A DNA stretch of 64,000 bases, from NCBI RefSeq assembly GCF_016820245.1, contig NZ_JAFCAR010000003.1, positions 639,001 through 703,000 of the forward strand, written 5' to 3'. The notes under the pieces are model-generated. The model saw only the letters and a program-made list of their open reading frames with translations. It was not told the DNA's origin and did no database searches. The position numbers were made by a program, and so were the translations under genes. Source of the stretch: Jannaschia sp. Os4. GTDB lineage: Bacteria > Pseudomonadota > Alphaproteobacteria > Rhodobacterales > Rhodobacteraceae. Shown piece by piece: positions 34,605 to 42,795 of this stretch; within the stretch, counting starts at the first letter, position 1, and each line of letters begins with the position of its first letter.

Positions 34605-35986
34605 GGGGCGACGCTCTCGAGGTAGGCGATGATGGCGTCCGCGTCCGAGGCGTCGCGCAGGCCGCGGAAGGACATCTTCGTGCCCGGGAGCCAGTCCTTC
34701 GGCGCGGCGAGGAAGGCCGTGAGGTTCTCGTGGCTCCAGACCTCGCCCGCCTCGCCCTTCTCGACCAAGGCGTTCGAGTAGCGGAAGCCCTCGACCGCGC
34801 CCATCGGCGCGCCGACGATGCCGGTCAGGGCGGGGCCCGAGCGGTTCGTGGCGCCCTCGCCGACCTGGTGGCACGACGAGCACTGGCGGAACGCCTTCTC
34901 GCCCGCGGCGACCAGTTCGGGGTCGAGCGGGACCGTCGCCGTCGCGTCGCCGTCGGACGCCTCTTGGCTCGCCTCGACGACGGCCTCTCCGGCCTCGCCC
35001 GTCGCCTCCGCGGCGACCTCGTCGGCGTCCGCGTTCACCACGGCCGCGACCTCGGCGGAGGCGTCGCTCTCGGTGATCCCGTTGCCGTCGTCCAGCGCGG
35101 CCGCGGCCTCGGTCACGACGCCGCTGTCGGGCGTCACGTCCAGCACCATCGACCGCATCGTGATCTCGACCGGCCCGTCGGTGCAGTCCGACATGCACGG
35201 CTCGCCGGTGAAGACCGAGAGTTCGGTGTCCGGGCGATCGTCCATGAAGAACCCGTCCTCGTTGGGAAGGGACACCTCGGCGAAGTTCTCGTCCGACAGC
35301 TCGAAGTCGTCGTCCACGAGGTCGTTCGAGTAGAGGATGTAGGCCGTCAGCGCGTAGACCTCGTCGTCGGTCAAGGACTGCGCCTCGCCGAACGGCATCG
35401 CGCGGTGGACGTAGTCCCAGACCGTCGAGAGATAGGGCCAATAGGAGCCGGTCGTCTTGACCGGATCCTCGCCGTCCAGCGTGCCGAACCCGCCCGCGAT
35501 GACCGGCCAGCGGCCCACCGCCTCGCCGAAGTCGCCGTGGCAGACCGCGCAGCGCTCCACCCAGACCTCCTCGCCGGTGAACACGTCGCCCGAGCCTACG
35601 GGCAGGCCTTGGCCGTCGGGACGGATGTCGATGTCCCACGCGGCGACCTCCTCCTCCAGCGCGGGCCGCCCGAGGCCGAAGCCCGCCTCCGGCGCGGGCG
35701 GCGCGGCGGCGGCGAGCACGAGGCCCGCGGTCCCGGTGGTCAGGATCGCGGCCTTCTCGGCCAGCGCCGTCGCCTCGGCGCGGGCGGCGGTCGCCTCGGC
35801 GCGCAACGCTTCGGCCTCCCGCTCCTTGGCGATCAGCGCGGCACGCGCCCGCGCGTAGGCGGTGCTGTCGTAGACCGGCCCCTCCCACGCGGCGTTGCGG
35901 ACCAATTCCATCTGCCAGTAGCCGGCCGAAAGGACGATCGCGGTGCCCCCCAGCGCCGGGAGCAGGTAGTCACCCAACTTCGACAT
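34601..35986 (-). CDS. soxD: Sulfane dehydrogenase dihaem cytochrome SoxD
   Basis: A 461-residue protein with a single N-terminal membrane segment (DYLLPALGGTAIVLSAGYW) instead of a cleavable signal, then a Glu/Ala-rich, probably coiled-coil stretch. Haem motif 1 is CAVCHGDFGEAVGRWP; haem motif 2 is CSSCHQVGEGATNRSGP, separated by an unusually Ala/Glu/Asp-rich linker. With the molybdenum protein SoxC it removes six electrons from the SoxY-bound sulfane. Its start lies 17 bases inside the soxC 3' end. CxxCH spacing and the C-terminal cytochrome domain (KTYLxGTKMSFRG-like: WLPGTKMSFRGLRD) are standard. Confidence 0.94.
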   Translation of the reverse strand: MSKLGDYLLPALGGTAIVLSAGYWQMELVRNAAWEGPVYDSTAYARARAALIAKEREAEALRAEATAARAEATALAEKAAILTTGTAGLVLAAAAPPAPEAGFGLGRPALEEEVAAWDIDIRPDGQGLPVGSGDVFTGEEVWVERCAVCHGDFGEAVGRWPVIAGGFGTLDGEDPVKTTGSYWPYLSTVWDYVHRAMPFGEAQSLTDDEVYALTAYILYSNDLVDDDFELSDENFAEVSLPNEDGFFMDDRPDTELSVFTGEPCMSDCTDGPVEITMRSMVLDVTPDSGVVTEAAAALDDGNGITESDASAEVAAVVNADADEVAAEATGEAGEAVVEASQEASDGDATATVPLDPELVAAGEKAFRQCSSCHQVGEGATNRSGPALTGIVGAPMGAVEGFRYSNALVEKGEAGEVWSHENLTAFLAAPKDWLPGTKMSFRGLRDASDADAIIAYLESVAP

Positions 35987-37286
35987 TCTCGGCGATCCCC
36001 CGTTCGTTGACGGCCCAAGTCTGGATGCCGTTGTTGTGGTAGATCGAGTTCTCGCCCCGGACCTCGCGCAGCTGTTCCTTGGTCGGCTGCACGTAGCCGG
36101 TGCTGTCGTGCGCGCGGGACTGCAGCAGCAGCGGCGACCCGTCCCAGTCGAACTCGTGGTAGAAGCGGTGCATCGACTTGTTCAGCGACGGGCCGGACAT
36201 GCGCGCCTGCACCCAGTTGCGGCCGCCGTCGAGGGTGACGTCGACGCGGGGGATCGTGCCGCGCCCGGACCACGCGACGCCCGTGATCACGGTCGGCCCG
36301 GGGCCGTGGGTGATCGGGGCCTGCGGGCTGGGCGACGTGATCACGGACTTGGCGTCCATCTCCCACGTGAAGCGGCGGGCGCGTCCGTCCTCCAAGAGGT
36401 CGGTGTACTTCGACGTCTCCTCGCGGTGGTGCCACGGCTGGTCGCCCACCTCGATCCGGCGGAGCCACTTGACCCACATGTTGCCTTCCCAGCCCGGCAC
36501 CACGAGGCGGACGGGATAGCCCTGCTCGGGACGCAGCGCCTCGCCGTTCATCTTGAAGGCCACGAGGCAGTCGTCGAGCGCCTTCTCCATCGGGATCGAG
36601 CGGGTCATGCCCGACGCGTCCGCGCCCTCGGGCAGGATCCATTTGCCGGCGGTCTTGATGCCCGCCTCCTCGAGGATCAGGCGCAGCGGCACGCCCGTGT
36701 ATATGACGTTGTGGATCATGCCGTGGGTGAACTGGCAGCCGTTGAGCTGCGCGCCCCGCCACTCCATCCCCGAGTTGGCCGCGCATTCGAGGAAGTAGGC
36801 GTGGTTCTCGCGCGGAAAGCGCATCAGGTCGTCCATGGTGAAGACCATGGGCGTGTCGACCAGCCCGTTAATCATCAGTCGGTAGGAGCCCTTGTCCATC
36901 TCGGCCACGCCAGCGTGGTGGCGCTCGAAGCACAGCCCGTTGGGCGTGATGATCCCATCCAGCTCGTGCAGCGGCGTGAAGTTGACCGAGGACACGGGGT
37001 CGGCGGTAAGCCATTCTACGTTCCGGCGCACCACATGCGCCTCGTGCTCGGACGGCATCCCGTAGGGGGCGGCATCGACGCCGTCGCCCAGATACTGCGT
37101 CCACGGCTGCTGCTCGAGGTCGGTGATCAGCGGGTCCGGCGAGGCCGCGCGCGCCGCCGTCGCCGCGACCGTGGCCGCGGCGCCCGTGGCCGCAGCGCCG
37201 AGGAAAGCGCGGCGCGACGCGTCGGGCGGCGTGCCCCCGTTCTTCGGCGCGGGCTTAAGGCCCTTCGCCTTGATGAGGTCGGACAT
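35970..37286 (-). CDS. soxC: Sulfane dehydrogenase molybdenum subunit SoxC
   Basis: A 438-residue sulfite-oxidase-family protein. The Tat signal is SRRAFLGAAATGAA. The molybdopterin-ligating cysteine sits in FLECAANSGMEWRG, and the dimerisation domain starts near QAPITHGPGPTVITGVAWSG. The enzyme acts with SoxD on SoxYZ-bound sulfane sulfur. Presence of soxCD means thiosulfate can go completely to sulfate without sulfur globules. The ATG at 37286 has GGGAGGATAAGG upstream and starts 3 bases after the soxB stop. Confidence 0.96.
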   Translation of the reverse strand: MSDLIKAKGLKPAPKNGGTPPDASRRAFLGAAATGAAATVAATAARAASPDPLITDLEQQPWTQYLGDGVDAAPYGMPSEHEAHVVRRNVEWLTADPVSSVNFTPLHELDGIITPNGLCFERHHAGVAEMDKGSYRLMINGLVDTPMVFTMDDLMRFPRENHAYFLECAANSGMEWRGAQLNGCQFTHGMIHNVIYTGVPLRLILEEAGIKTAGKWILPEGADASGMTRSIPMEKALDDCLVAFKMNGEALRPEQGYPVRLVVPGWEGNMWVKWLRRIEVGDQPWHHREETSKYTDLLEDGRARRFTWEMDAKSVITSPSPQAPITHGPGPTVITGVAWSGRGTIPRVDVTLDGGRNWVQARMSGPSLNKSMHRFYHEFDWDGSPLLLQSRAHDSTGYVQPTKEQLREVRGENSIYHNNGIQTWAVNERGIAENVEVG

Positions 37287-37289
37287 TCC

Positions 37290-38993
37290 TTATCCTCCCG
37301 TGACTTGGACGTTCTCGGATGCGTTCGGCACGTCCGTGACGGTGCCGACCTTGGCGATATGGGCCTCGACCACGTCCCAGATGGGCGGGCCTTCGGTGCC
37401 TTCGTTCACGCTCGCCCAGCCCGCGACCTGATAGCTGCGCGCGGGGTCGATCGCCTCGCCGGTGCGCGACAGCGTCATCTCGGAGATGCGGCTGCCCTGC
37501 GGCTTGGTGACGTCGATCCGGTAGGCGAGGCCCCCGGTGCGGACCATGTCGCCGCCCTGCTGGTAGTAGGGGTCGGGGTTGAAGATGTTGTCGGCCACGT
37601 CCTCCAGCACGGTGTGGAGGAACTCGCCCGTCATCTCGGTGCGGTAGGCCTCGGGGTAGGACATCGAGGTGACGCCGTGGATGTCCTCGACCGTGATCTC
37701 CTGGCCGGGGATCAGGCTCGGCCCCCAGCGGACGCCGGGCGACAGCGCGATCTCGGCGTCCCGCTCGGACAGCAGCGCGTCGCAGATCAGGTCGTCCCAC
37801 GAGCCGTTGAAGTTGCCCCGCCGGTAGAGCGGCACCTCGGTCCGCCCGACGACGCGGGTCAGTTCGTCGAGGAACGGCGCGCGGCTGGCGTCGATCGCCG
37901 CCGTCACCGCCGGGTCGGGCGCGATCACGTCCGAGAAGACGGGGATCAGGCGGTGGCGGAGGCCCTGCATCCGTCCATCGCGCACGTCGAGGTCCACGCG
38001 GCTGACGAACTTGCCGTTGGAGCCGGACGCGATGACGTGGGTCTGGCCCACCTGCACCGGCTCGGGCAGGGCGTCGTGGGTGTGGCCCGACAGGATGACG
38101 TCGAGGCCGCGCACTTGGCCCGCCATCTTCTTGTCCACGTCGAAGCCGTTGTGCGACAGCAGCACGACCAGTTCGGCCCCGCCCGCGCGCGCCTCGTCCA
38201 CGACCTCCTGCATCCGCTCCTCGCGGATGCCGAAGGACAGTTCGGGGAACATCCAGTTAGGGTTGGCGATGGGCAGGTAGGGGAAGGCCTGGCCGATGAC
38301 GGCGATCTTGGTGCCGCCGCGCTCGAAGGTCGTGTAGGGGGCGAAATCCTCGTCCGGCTCGTCCCATTCGGCGTCGTAGATGTTGGCCCCGAGCGCCGGG
38401 AAGCCGATCTGCCCCACGAGGTCGCGCACCCGGTCGGAGCCCAGCGTGAACTCCCAGTGGAAGGTCATCGCGTCCGGCTTGAGCAGCGCCATCGCGTCCA
38501 CGACGTCCTGCCCCTGCGTGCGGTGGCAGACGAGCGAGCCGTGCCACGTGTCGCCCCCGTCGAGGAACAGCGCCTCGGGGTTGTCGGCCCGGATCGCGTT
38601 CACGACCGTCGCGACCCGGTCCAGCCCGCCCATGCGCCCGTAGGTGCCCGCGAGCGCCGAGAAGTCGTCGTAGGTCAGCGCATAGTGGTCGGCCGAGCCG
38701 TCCGCGATCCCGTAGGCTTGGCGGAAGGCGTCGCCGGTGATGTGCGGCACCTGCCCGCGGTTGGCGCCCACGCCGATGTTCACCTCCGGCTCGCGGAAGA
38801 AGACGGGCTTCAGCTGCGCATGCAGGTCCGTGAGGTGGATCAGCGTGACGTTCCCGAAGGGGGAGACGCCCAGCAGGTCGTCCTGCGTGATGCGCTGCTG
38901 CGCGGCGAGGCGGCCCCACCGGCCGTAGGACGAGGCCCCGTAGATGGCCGCCGTGGCCATCGCCGTCTGGAGGAAGTCGCGCCGGGAGATCAT
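37290..38993 (-). CDS. soxB: Thiosulfohydrolase SoxB
   Basis: A 567-residue dimanganese hydrolase of the 5'-nucleotidase superfamily. The Tat signal is MISRRDFLQTAMATAA. The metal-binding motifs are LIHLTDLHAQLKP, FLDGGDTWHGS, HWEFTLGSDRV (the SoxB variant of GNHE), LLSHNGFDVD and ILSGHTHDALP. It hydrolyses the sulfonate from SoxY-bound S-thiosulfonate, releasing sulfate. A candidate operator lies 13 bases upstream of its start, so soxBCDEF may have an internal promoter in addition to read-through from soxXYZA. Confidence 0.97.
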   Translation of the reverse strand: MISRRDFLQTAMATAAIYGASSYGRWGRLAAQQRITQDDLLGVSPFGNVTLIHLTDLHAQLKPVFFREPEVNIGVGANRGQVPHITGDAFRQAYGIADGSADHYALTYDDFSALAGTYGRMGGLDRVATVVNAIRADNPEALFLDGGDTWHGSLVCHRTQGQDVVDAMALLKPDAMTFHWEFTLGSDRVRDLVGQIGFPALGANIYDAEWDEPDEDFAPYTTFERGGTKIAVIGQAFPYLPIANPNWMFPELSFGIREERMQEVVDEARAGGAELVVLLSHNGFDVDKKMAGQVRGLDVILSGHTHDALPEPVQVGQTHVIASGSNGKFVSRVDLDVRDGRMQGLRHRLIPVFSDVIAPDPAVTAAIDASRAPFLDELTRVVGRTEVPLYRRGNFNGSWDDLICDALLSERDAEIALSPGVRWGPSLIPGQEITVEDIHGVTSMSYPEAYRTEMTGEFLHTVLEDVADNIFNPDPYYQQGGDMVRTGGLAYRIDVTKPQGSRISEMTLSRTGEAIDPARSYQVAGWASVNEGTEGPPIWDVVEAHIAKVGTVTDVPNASENVQVTGG

Positions 38994-39005
38994 CGGGGGC
39001 CTCGC

Positions 39006-39021
39006 ATTCTCAAAGTTGCAT
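39006..39021. promoter_or_regulatory. Candidate internal persulfide-sensor operator before soxB
   Basis: ATTCTCAAAGTTGCAT matches the pattern AT(T/G)C-N8-G(A/C)AT shared with the sites at 30287 and 41312. It is in the short AT-rich gap between soxA and soxB, immediately upstream of the soxB start. It suggests a second, internal promoter for soxBCDEF. Confidence 0.45.
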
Positions 39022-39074
39022 ATGTCCGGGTGCGAAAAGGCCCGCGCCCCTGGGGGACGCGGGCCTTCGATGGA

Positions 39075-39926
39075 TCAGTTGCGGACGGAGGGGCCTTCGA
39101 CCGACAGGCCGTTCCCGCGTGAGGCGAGGTAGAGCTCCAGCGCCACGAACTCCTCGGAGCCGGGCGCGTAGGTCTCGGCCCGCGTGTCGCGGACGCAGCC
39201 CTTGAAGCGCGCGTGGACCGAGTTGAGCTTGGCGTTCTTCAGCCGGTAGGCCGGGAAGCCGTTGATGTGGCCTTGGGACAGGTGGTCGGCGCGGATCATG
39301 TTGCCGTAGTTGTCCTCGTGGCAGGACGCGCAGGACAGCTCCAGCTGGCCGGTGCGGGTGTAGTAGAGGTCGCGCCCCTGCTCCCACACGGACTGCGCTG
39401 GGCCCTCGATCGCCACGTCCACGGGCATGCCGCGCGACACCGACGAGATCAGCGCGACCATGTTGGTCATGTCGCCGCCGTCGTACTTCAGGGGCTCGGC
39501 GCCCATGCGCTCGGTCACGCACTCGTTGACCTGCATCTCGACCGTCTGCACGAGCCCGCGCTCCTCGTCCCACTTGGGGTAGGTCGCGCGCACGCCGGCC
39601 AATTCCTCGGGGCTCTCGTGGCAGTCTGCGCAGGACTGGCCCTCGGTCCCCATCGCCGTCTCGAAGTCGTCCCGCGCCTGATCCACGAAGATCATGCCCG
39701 GGTTGTCGAAGTCGTCCGTCTGCAGGTCCTGGGTCTCGTCCGAGCGGAACACCCAGCCCGAGATGACCTCGTTCAGCCCGTCGACATGCGCGGGCGCCGC
39801 CGTGCGGGTGACCATCTCGATCTCGCCGTTGACGACGAGGTCCGCCGTCTCGTCCGCGAGGGCGGGGGCGGCGGCCATCGCGGCGGCCACGGTTAGCATT
39901 GGCATCACGAACGCCTTGCGCGTCAT
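39075..39926 (-). CDS. soxA: Cytochrome c SoxA, dihaem
   Basis: A 283-residue periplasmic cytochrome. The signal peptide ends near ALADE. Two CxxCH motifs are present, CADCHESPEEL and CASCHEDNYG, so it is the dihaem form. KGCVRDTRAET contains the conserved cysteine that carries the persulfide ligand of the active-site haem. With SoxX it couples thiosulfate to the SoxY cysteine. It is preceded by GGGAGGAAGCC and follows soxZ after an 85-base gap that holds a strong hairpin. Confidence 0.96.
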   Translation of the reverse strand: MTRKAFVMPMLTVAAAMAAAPALADETADLVVNGEIEMVTRTAAPAHVDGLNEVISGWVFRSDETQDLQTDDFDNPGMIFVDQARDDFETAMGTEGQSCADCHESPEELAGVRATYPKWDEERGLVQTVEMQVNECVTERMGAEPLKYDGGDMTNMVALISSVSRGMPVDVAIEGPAQSVWEQGRDLYYTRTGQLELSCASCHEDNYGNMIRADHLSQGHINGFPAYRLKNAKLNSVHARFKGCVRDTRAETYAPGSEEFVALELYLASRGNGLSVEGPSVRN

Positions 39927-39974
39927 GTGGCTTCCTCCCTGGTCGTTCGGCCCCCCTCCCGGAGGCCAAGCCGT

Positions 39975-39997
39975 CCGGCCCGCGGCAGGCGGGCCGG
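39975..39997. promoter_or_regulatory. Strong hairpin between soxZ and soxA
   Basis: CCGGCCCGC/GCGGGCCGG is a perfect 9-base GC stem with a 5-base loop, located 16 bases downstream of soxZ on the coding strand. No T-run follows. Such intercistronic stems can stabilise soxXYZ message and lower read-through into soxA. Confidence 0.45.
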
Positions 39998-40011
39998 CGC
40001 GCGGACCGCCG

Positions 40012-40341
40012 TCAGGAGACGGCGATCTCCTTCTCGTCGGTGTAGACGGACCCGTCGTCGTCGTACCACGTGAAGGTGAAGGTGCCGGACTCGGGCACCA
40101 CCGACTCGAACTCGAAGAACGGGTTGGTCGAGATCGCCGGGTCGAGCGCGAAGTCGATCACGTTCTCGCCGTTGAAGTCGACCACGAAGCGGTTGATGAT
40201 CGACCGCGGGATCACGTTGCCGTCGCTGTCCTTGCGCTGGCCCGATTCCATCGGGTGCGAGATCAGCGTCTTGATCGTGATCGTCTCGCCGGCGGAGGCC
40301 TGTCGCGGGACGCGGACGCGGGGTTTGACGTTGTCTGCCAT
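40012..40341 (-). CDS. soxZ: Thiosulfate-oxidation carrier subunit SoxZ
   Basis: A 109-residue immunoglobulin-like protein without a signal peptide, exported with SoxY. KPRVRVPRQASAGETITIKT and SHPMESGQRKD are SoxZ hallmarks, with FFEFESVVPESGTFTFTWYDD at the C terminus. It binds SoxY to form the sulfur carrier SoxYZ. The start is preceded by GAGGGAGGAAG; it lies 13 bases after soxY. Confidence 0.97.
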   Translation of the reverse strand: MADNVKPRVRVPRQASAGETITIKTLISHPMESGQRKDSDGNVIPRSIINRFVVDFNGENVIDFALDPAISTNPFFEFESVVPESGTFTFTWYDDDGSVYTDEKEIAVS

Positions 40342-40354
40342 GTCTCTTCCTCCC

Positions 40355-40777
40355 TCAGCCGCCGCAGCCGCCGATGGTGACCTTCACCTCGCGCGAGACC
40401 CGCTGGAACGAGCCGTCGGCCATCTGCGCGATAGCGACGACGTCCTGGGTCCCGGCGAGCCGGATGCGCGTGGACGCGAACTGCGACGCCGCGAGCGGGC
40501 CGAACTTGAACGTGCCCACGGCGGGGTTCGGGTTGCCGGCGGCGAGCACCATGATCGCGGTCGCGCCGGGAGCGGACACCTCGATCGGCACGGTGTTGCC
40601 GTTCTCGGCGATCTCGGGCGCGGTCAGCGTCAGGTCGGTCGCCTCTGCGACATCGGCACCGCCGGTGAAGGCGGCCACGGCCTCGTCGACCATGGCCTGC
40701 GCCGCGCCCGGTGCCAGCAGCAGGGCGCCGCCCGCCGCGAGGCCCGAGACCAGGAAGGTCCTGCGGTCCAGTTGCAT
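40355..40777 (-). CDS. soxY: Thiosulfate-oxidation carrier protein SoxY
   Basis: A 140-residue protein with a Tat signal (DRRTFLVSGLAAGGALLLAP) and the essential C-terminal swinging arm VTIGGCGG, whose cysteine carries the sulfur chain. The Tat signal also brings the signal-less SoxZ across the membrane. It starts 2 bases after soxX and is followed by soxZ. The open frame continues upstream into soxX, but the ATG at 40777 gives the canonical Tat N terminus. Confidence 0.97.
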   Translation of the reverse strand: MQLDRRTFLVSGLAAGGALLLAPGAAQAMVDEAVAAFTGGADVAEATDLTLTAPEIAENGNTVPIEVSAPGATAIMVLAAGNPNPAVGTFKFGPLAASQFASTRIRLAGTQDVVAIAQMADGSFQRVSREVKVTIGGCGG

Positions 40778-40779
40778 GC

Positions 40780-41259
40780 TCACTCCTCCTTGAGGGTCAT
40801 CAGGTAGGCCACCACGTCCTCGACCTCTTGGGCCGTCAGGAGCGGGGGCAGTTCGTCGGTGGTCGCGGCCTTGCCGGTGTAGGCGTCGCCGGGCCGCACG
40901 TAGCCATTCGTCTTGTAGAACGAGGGCATCACGGATTCGGGGAACACCATCTTGGCGTTCGCCACGATCCCGCGCAGGTCCGCCTCGGTCCAGCGGTCCG
41001 CCGCGCCGTCGAGCACTGGCCCGACCTCGCCGTGGAACGGATGGTCCTCCAGCGCGGTCACGCCGTGGCAGGCGATGCAGTTGCCCTTGCCGCGCGAGGT
41101 CATCACCACCTCGCCGTTCGCCGGGTCGCCCGGCACGCCCGTCAGCGAGGTCTCGACCTCGCCATACTCCCCGTAGGTCACGTCGAGCGGCGCGATCGTC
41201 TCGGCCGTCGCGGCCGTCGACAGGATCGCGGCCGCAGCCGTCAGCACCATTGCCTTCAT
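40780..41259 (-). CDS. soxX: Cytochrome c SoxX, monohaem
   Basis: A 159-residue periplasmic cytochrome with signal peptide MKAMVLTAAAAILSTAATA and one haem motif CIACHGVTALEDHPFHGEVG. The Met ligand is probably in SVMPSFYKTNGYV. It is the electron-accepting subunit of SoxXA. It is the first gene of soxXYZABCDEF; a palindrome typical of persulfide-sensor binding lies about 53 bases upstream. Confidence 0.95.
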   Translation of the reverse strand: MKAMVLTAAAAILSTAATAETIAPLDVTYGEYGEVETSLTGVPGDPANGEVVMTSRGKGNCIACHGVTALEDHPFHGEVGPVLDGAADRWTEADLRGIVANAKMVFPESVMPSFYKTNGYVRPGDAYTGKAATTDELPPLLTAQEVEDVVAYLMTLKEE

Positions 41260-41311
41260 CGAGTCGTTCCTCCCAGTGCCCGGCCTCCCAACCGGTCGTC
41301 GCCCACCACGG

Positions 41312-41329
41312 TATGCGAAGGTCTGCATA
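41312..41329. promoter_or_regulatory. Candidate persulfide-sensor operator of the soxXYZABCDEF operon
   Basis: TATGCGAAGGTCTGCATA is an 18-base palindrome with 5-base arms and an 8-base centre, between soxW and soxX. It shares the ATKC-N8-GMAT pattern (K = T/G, M = A/C) with the other sites in the region. It is the obvious position for repression of the main sox operon by the ArsR-type SoxR. Confidence 0.55.
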
Positions 41330-41361
41330 TGACGCAACCGTGAATGCAGGTATTTGAATGT

Positions 41362-41949
41362 TTAGTCCGACAGGCGGTCGCCCGCCTCCTCCCGCGCGAG
41401 GAAGCGGCGCGCGTGGTAGCGCTGGAAGTCCTCCTCCGACGTGTCGGCGTAGCCCTCCTCCAGCACCCAGTGCAGCAGGTCGAACGTGGTCTCCCGCCCG
41501 AACGCGCCGGGCATCGAGGCGACCGCCGCCTGGGGGGCCGGCACCTCGCCCACCTCCTGCGGCAGGAACATCATCGTCGGCGTGAAGAGGATGCCCCACT
41601 TCCGGGCCATCTCCTTCTCCGACAGGGATTCGCCGTCGAAGTCCACGACCTCGAGGTCGCCATGCAGGTTCAGCTGCACGACGAAGAAGTCCTCCGAGAG
41701 CAGCGATTCGATGCGCGGGTGGGGGAACACCTCCTCGTGCATCCTGGTGCAGTAGATGCAGCCACGCTGCTCGAAGACGACGAGCATCCGCTTCCCCTCG
41801 GCGTTGGCCTCCGCGAGGTCCTCGCGCAGGTCGAGGAACGTCTCGCGGATCCACGGCGCGTCGTGCAGCCCGTCGTCGCCCACCGTGGCGGCGGGGACGG
41901 GGGCGGCGGCGAATGCCAGCGCGGCGGCGATCAGGGTTCGACGGATCAT
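41362..41949 (-). CDS. soxW: Periplasmic thioredoxin SoxW
   Basis: A 195-residue thioredoxin-fold protein with a signal peptide (IRRTLIAAALAFAAAPVPAAT) and the redox motif GCIYCTRMHEEVF. In Paracoccus, SoxW is kept reduced by the membrane protein SoxV, encoded just upstream, and serves the SoxYZ thiols. The cis-Pro region is WGILFTPTMMFLP. It lies 11 bases after soxV. Confidence 0.92.
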   Translation of the reverse strand: MIRRTLIAAALAFAAAPVPAATVGDDGLHDAPWIRETFLDLREDLAEANAEGKRMLVVFEQRGCIYCTRMHEEVFPHPRIESLLSEDFFVVQLNLHGDLEVVDFDGESLSEKEMARKWGILFTPTMMFLPQEVGEVPAPQAAVASMPGAFGRETTFDLLHWVLEEGYADTSEEDFQRYHARRFLAREEAGDRLSD

Positions 41950-41960
41950 GGCAGTCTCCT

Positions 41961-42701
41961 TCAGCCGATTTCGAGGAAGATGGGGAAGGTCGTGAGCATC
42001 CAGTTGGCGATGGCGTTCACCTGGTCGGTCGCGATCAGGGCCGCGAAGACCAGCAGCAGCGCGCCCATCGCCTTCTCGACCCACGGCAGGAACCGGCGGA
42101 AGCGCGCGACGAAGCGCAGGAACGGCTCGACGAACAGCGCGGCCACCACGAAGGGCGCGGTCATGGCCAGCCCGAAGACGAGCATCAGCCCGAGGCCCTC
42201 CCACGCGCTGGCCTCTTGGCTCGCGGTGAAGATCACGCCGGTCAGGACGCCGCCGACGCAGGGCGTCCACCCGGCAGCGAAGGCGAGCCCCACGAGGTAG
42301 GCGCCGCCCACCGACATCTGCCGCACGTCGCCGCCCTCGCCGAGGCTGAAGCTGCGGTTGAGGAACGGCACCCGGATCAGCCCGAGGAAGTGCAACCCCA
42401 TGATCCCGACGATCAGCGCGGCGACGATGCGGAACTCCGTCTGCACGGCGCGGAACGCTTGGCTCAGGCCGAAGGCGGCGGCGCCGAGCAGCACGAACAC
42501 CGTCACGATGCCCAGCGAGAACATGACCGCCGCGCCCACCGCCCGGCGCCGCGCGCCCGGCGCCAGCGCGCCGCCCTGCAGCTCGCCCATGCCGACCCCC
42601 GCCATGTAGGACAGGTAGAACGGCACGATCGGCAGCACGCAGGGGCTGAAGAACACGATCAGCCCGCCCAATGCGGCCGACAGGACGGATATCTCGAACA
42701 T
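41961..42701 (-). CDS. soxV: Thiol-disulfide transporter SoxV (CcdA/DsbD family)
   Basis: A 246-residue membrane protein with six predicted helices and the two conserved redox cysteines in GLIVFFSPCVLPIVPFYL and AFAAGWTPCVGGVLTGV. It passes electrons from the cytoplasmic thioredoxin pool to the periplasmic SoxW. The ATG at 42701 has GGGAGGT upstream. It is divergent from soxS; a perfect palindrome lies between them. Confidence 0.94.
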   Translation of the reverse strand: MFEISVLSAALGGLIVFFSPCVLPIVPFYLSYMAGVGMGELQGGALAPGARRRAVGAAVMFSLGIVTVFVLLGAAAFGLSQAFRAVQTEFRIVAALIVGIMGLHFLGLIRVPFLNRSFSLGEGGDVRQMSVGGAYLVGLAFAAGWTPCVGGVLTGVIFTASQEASAWEGLGLMLVFGLAMTAPFVVAALFVEPFLRFVARFRRFLPWVEKAMGALLLVFAALIATDQVNAIANWMLTTFPIFLEIG

Positions 42702-42742
42702 GGCACCTCCCGCGCGCCCGCATCGGGACGCTTGCCGCGCCA

Positions 42743-42759
42743 CATATTCAGATCATATG
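42743..42759. promoter_or_regulatory. Candidate operator in the soxV/soxS divergent gap
   Basis: CATAT-TCAGATC-ATATG is a perfect palindrome in the 94-base gap between the divergent soxVW and soxS-soxR transcription units. The spacing differs from the other candidates, but its position fits the SoxR sites known from Paracoccus between soxS and soxV. Confidence 0.5.
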
Positions 42760-42795
42760 ATGTGTCCTGTCCAGCGCCTTCCGAAGGACCCGCCC

